From DATNFP01 sp035606335 (GTDB taxonomy: Bacteria; Bacteroidota; Bacteroidia; Chitinophagales; Chitinophagaceae), in assembly GCA_035606335.1 (NCBI GenBank), contig DATNFP010000114.1, positions 1 through 14,724 on the forward strand: 14,724 nucleotides of DNA, in the 5' to 3' direction. The position numbers and the translations under genes were made by a program. Below are positions 13,876 through 14,724 of the stretch, piece by piece. Below the pieces are notes generated by a model. The model did no database searches and was not told the DNA's origin. It was given only the letters and a program-made list of their open reading frames with translations. The first letter of the stretch is position 1; every line of letters starts with the position of its first letter.

Positions 13876-14373
13876 TTATTTTTCATCAGCCGATGGCCCA
13901 TACATACCCACTACAGGAACCTCATTCAATCGTAAGTATACCGAAAGTTGCCCGCGATGATGTATAAGATGGTTTAGTGAAAAATCTCTGATAACATCCT
14001 TTTTAGGTTTCTCCCAAAGTAATTGTCCTGCGCGAAGTAGGCGCCATGGCTTATTTAGCTCTTCATCGGTCACGTTTTCTAGTAGATCAACAGCTTTTGC
14101 TACTTTATCGCCGTGAATAGATAATAGCTCTTCAGTATTAGCCGCCACATGTGGCTTCTTTCCCGCCGTACTGACAAAATCGAATTCATCTGCTGTTATC
14201 GCCCTTGGTATCCATACATATAGCTCTGCTATATGGGTTGCCAATCTACCTAAATGCATACTTTTTTCATGTGGCGCCCATTCAGGATTATCAAACGGTA
14301 CACGTTCTAATAATTTCCGGGTTTTTGCAGCTTCATATTGAAGCTCGGTAGCTATAGATTTCCCTAATGACAT
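13876..14373 (-). CDS. DinB-family protein (second copy)
   Basis: A 165-residue member of the DinB/YfiT superfamily. The metal-binding histidines are visible: H47 in LGRLATHIAEL, and H135 and H139 in NHLIHHRGQLSVYLRL (HxxxH followed by RGQ, the commonest DinB signature). The segment FDNPEWAPHEKSMHLGRLATH is the usual approach to the first helix-borne His. It differs clearly from the other DinB-fold protein at 11608, so it is not a recent duplicate. It faces the ECF42 gene, with 28 bp and a hairpin between the two stops. The enzymatic role is unknown. I found no convincing TANNTTTG element in the 83 bp upstream. Confidence 0.92.
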   Translation of the reverse strand: MSLGKSIATELQYEAAKTRKLLERVPFDNPEWAPHEKSMHLGRLATHIAELYVWIPRAITADEFDFVSTAGKKPHVAANTEELLSIHGDKVAKAVDLLENVTDEELNKPWRLLRAGQLLWEKPKKDVIRDFSLNHLIHHRGQLSVYLRLNEVPVVGMYGPSADEK

Positions 14374-14444
14374 TGTACATGATTTTTGGCAAGTTTAATG
14401 TATAAAATGATTCAGCTACTTTTTATTTCTTTGTTATCTAATTG

Positions 14445-14460
14445 ATAAAATTGATAATGG
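14445..14460 (+). repeat. 16-nt repeat at a start codon (copy 2)
   Basis: Identical to 11596-11611, including the ATG and the next base. Here it is preceded by an additional attgata, giving a short direct repeat attgataaa/attgataat. Confidence 0.35.
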
Positions 14461-14724
14461 TAAAAAAATTATACTTGCTCTATATCCTGGGCACATTTAT
14501 ATGCATCACAAGCTGCGGGCAAAAAAATGATAAAAAGGAAATGACTGTAGCTTTTTATAACTGTGCAAATGTCTTTGATAATAAGCATGAGGATGGAAAA
14601 AACGACGAAGACTTTACCCCTGAAGGCAAATACCATTATACAGATAGGATATATCATCAAAAGCTTCATAATATAGCTACAGTAATACAGCAGATAGGGA
14701 AAAATGACGTTAGTAACCTGGCGA
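14457..14724 (+). CDS. Endonuclease/exonuclease/phosphatase-family lipoprotein, 3' end outside window
   Basis: The frame from the ATG at 14457 is open for 89 codons to the window edge. Residues 1-19 are a signal peptide with lipobox ITSC (Cys at 20), so the product is a lipoprotein. The mature start, MTVAFYNCANVFD, then DGKNDEDFTPEGKYHYTDRIYHQKLHNIATVIQQI, matches the N-terminus of Bacteroidota endonuclease/exonuclease/phosphatase proteins, whose usual opening is FYNxENLFD...DxEFxPxGxxxWT..RYxxKLxNIAxVI. Here the normally conserved Glu of that opening is Ala. The first metal-site Asn (FYN) is kept. The catalytic core lies outside the window, so activity cannot be judged. It is divergent from the second DinB gene. 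Confidence 0.82.
   Translation, partial: MVKKLYLLYILGTFICITSCGQKNDKKEMTVAFYNCANVFDNKHEDGKNDEDFTPEGKYHYTDRIYHQKLHNIATVIQQIGKNDVSNLA

Overview
The window is about 38-40% GC by eye and looks like chromosome from a member of the Bacteroidota, probably a Chitinophagaceae-like species. Three things point there. Several gene starts are preceded by the Bacteroidota -7 promoter element (TANNTTTG). Almost no gene has a Shine-Dalgarno sequence. The gene content is typical: a DUF5723-type outer-membrane protein, lipoproteins with short Bacteroidota-style lipoboxes, and the rpsU-xer-hpf module. I see no rRNA, tRNA, CRISPR array, transposase, phage gene or origin. Gene density is high and no gene-free stretch exceeds 300 bases.

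Layout. Positions 1-3694 (minus strand) hold a 3'-truncated DUF5723-like surface protein gene, a CLC chloride channel/transporter gene, and a gene for an unrecognised secreted coiled-coil protein. Divergent from them is malate dehydrogenase (3878-4816, plus), ending at a strong bidirectional terminator shared with a converging eight-bladed PQQ-type beta-propeller lipoprotein (4886-6010, minus). Next comes the minus-strand unit rpsU (bS21) -> tyrosine recombinase (XerC/D type) -> hpf, at 7627-6132, with a strong promoter, an unusually good Shine-Dalgarno sequence on rpsU, two stem-loops in the rpsU-xer spacer and an intrinsic terminator after hpf. Divergent from it is a plus-strand run: a small lipoprotein, riboflavin synthase (ribE) and a CrtI/RetSat-like FAD oxidoreductase. 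That oxidoreductase converges, with zero spacing between stop codons, on a minus-strand CHAD-domain protein.

The last quarter holds two DinB-fold proteins (11608-12087 plus; 13876-14373 minus) on either side of a DGPF/YCII protein gene and an ECF42-type sigma factor with a TPR-like C-terminal extension. DGPF plus ECF42 is a known conserved pairing. The window ends inside a lipoprotein of the endonuclease/exonuclease/phosphatase family.

Most of the window is ordinary housekeeping chromosome and I do not see a clearly new defence, mobile or biosynthetic system. The points most worth a second look are: the translation-control features around rpsU-xer (a near-perfect Shine-Dalgarno sequence where the neighbours have none, and a hairpin ending 3 nt before the xer start codon); the ECF42-DGPF locus with flanking DinB-fold genes and an internal terminator; and a CLC protein whose internal proton-pathway glutamate position is valine.
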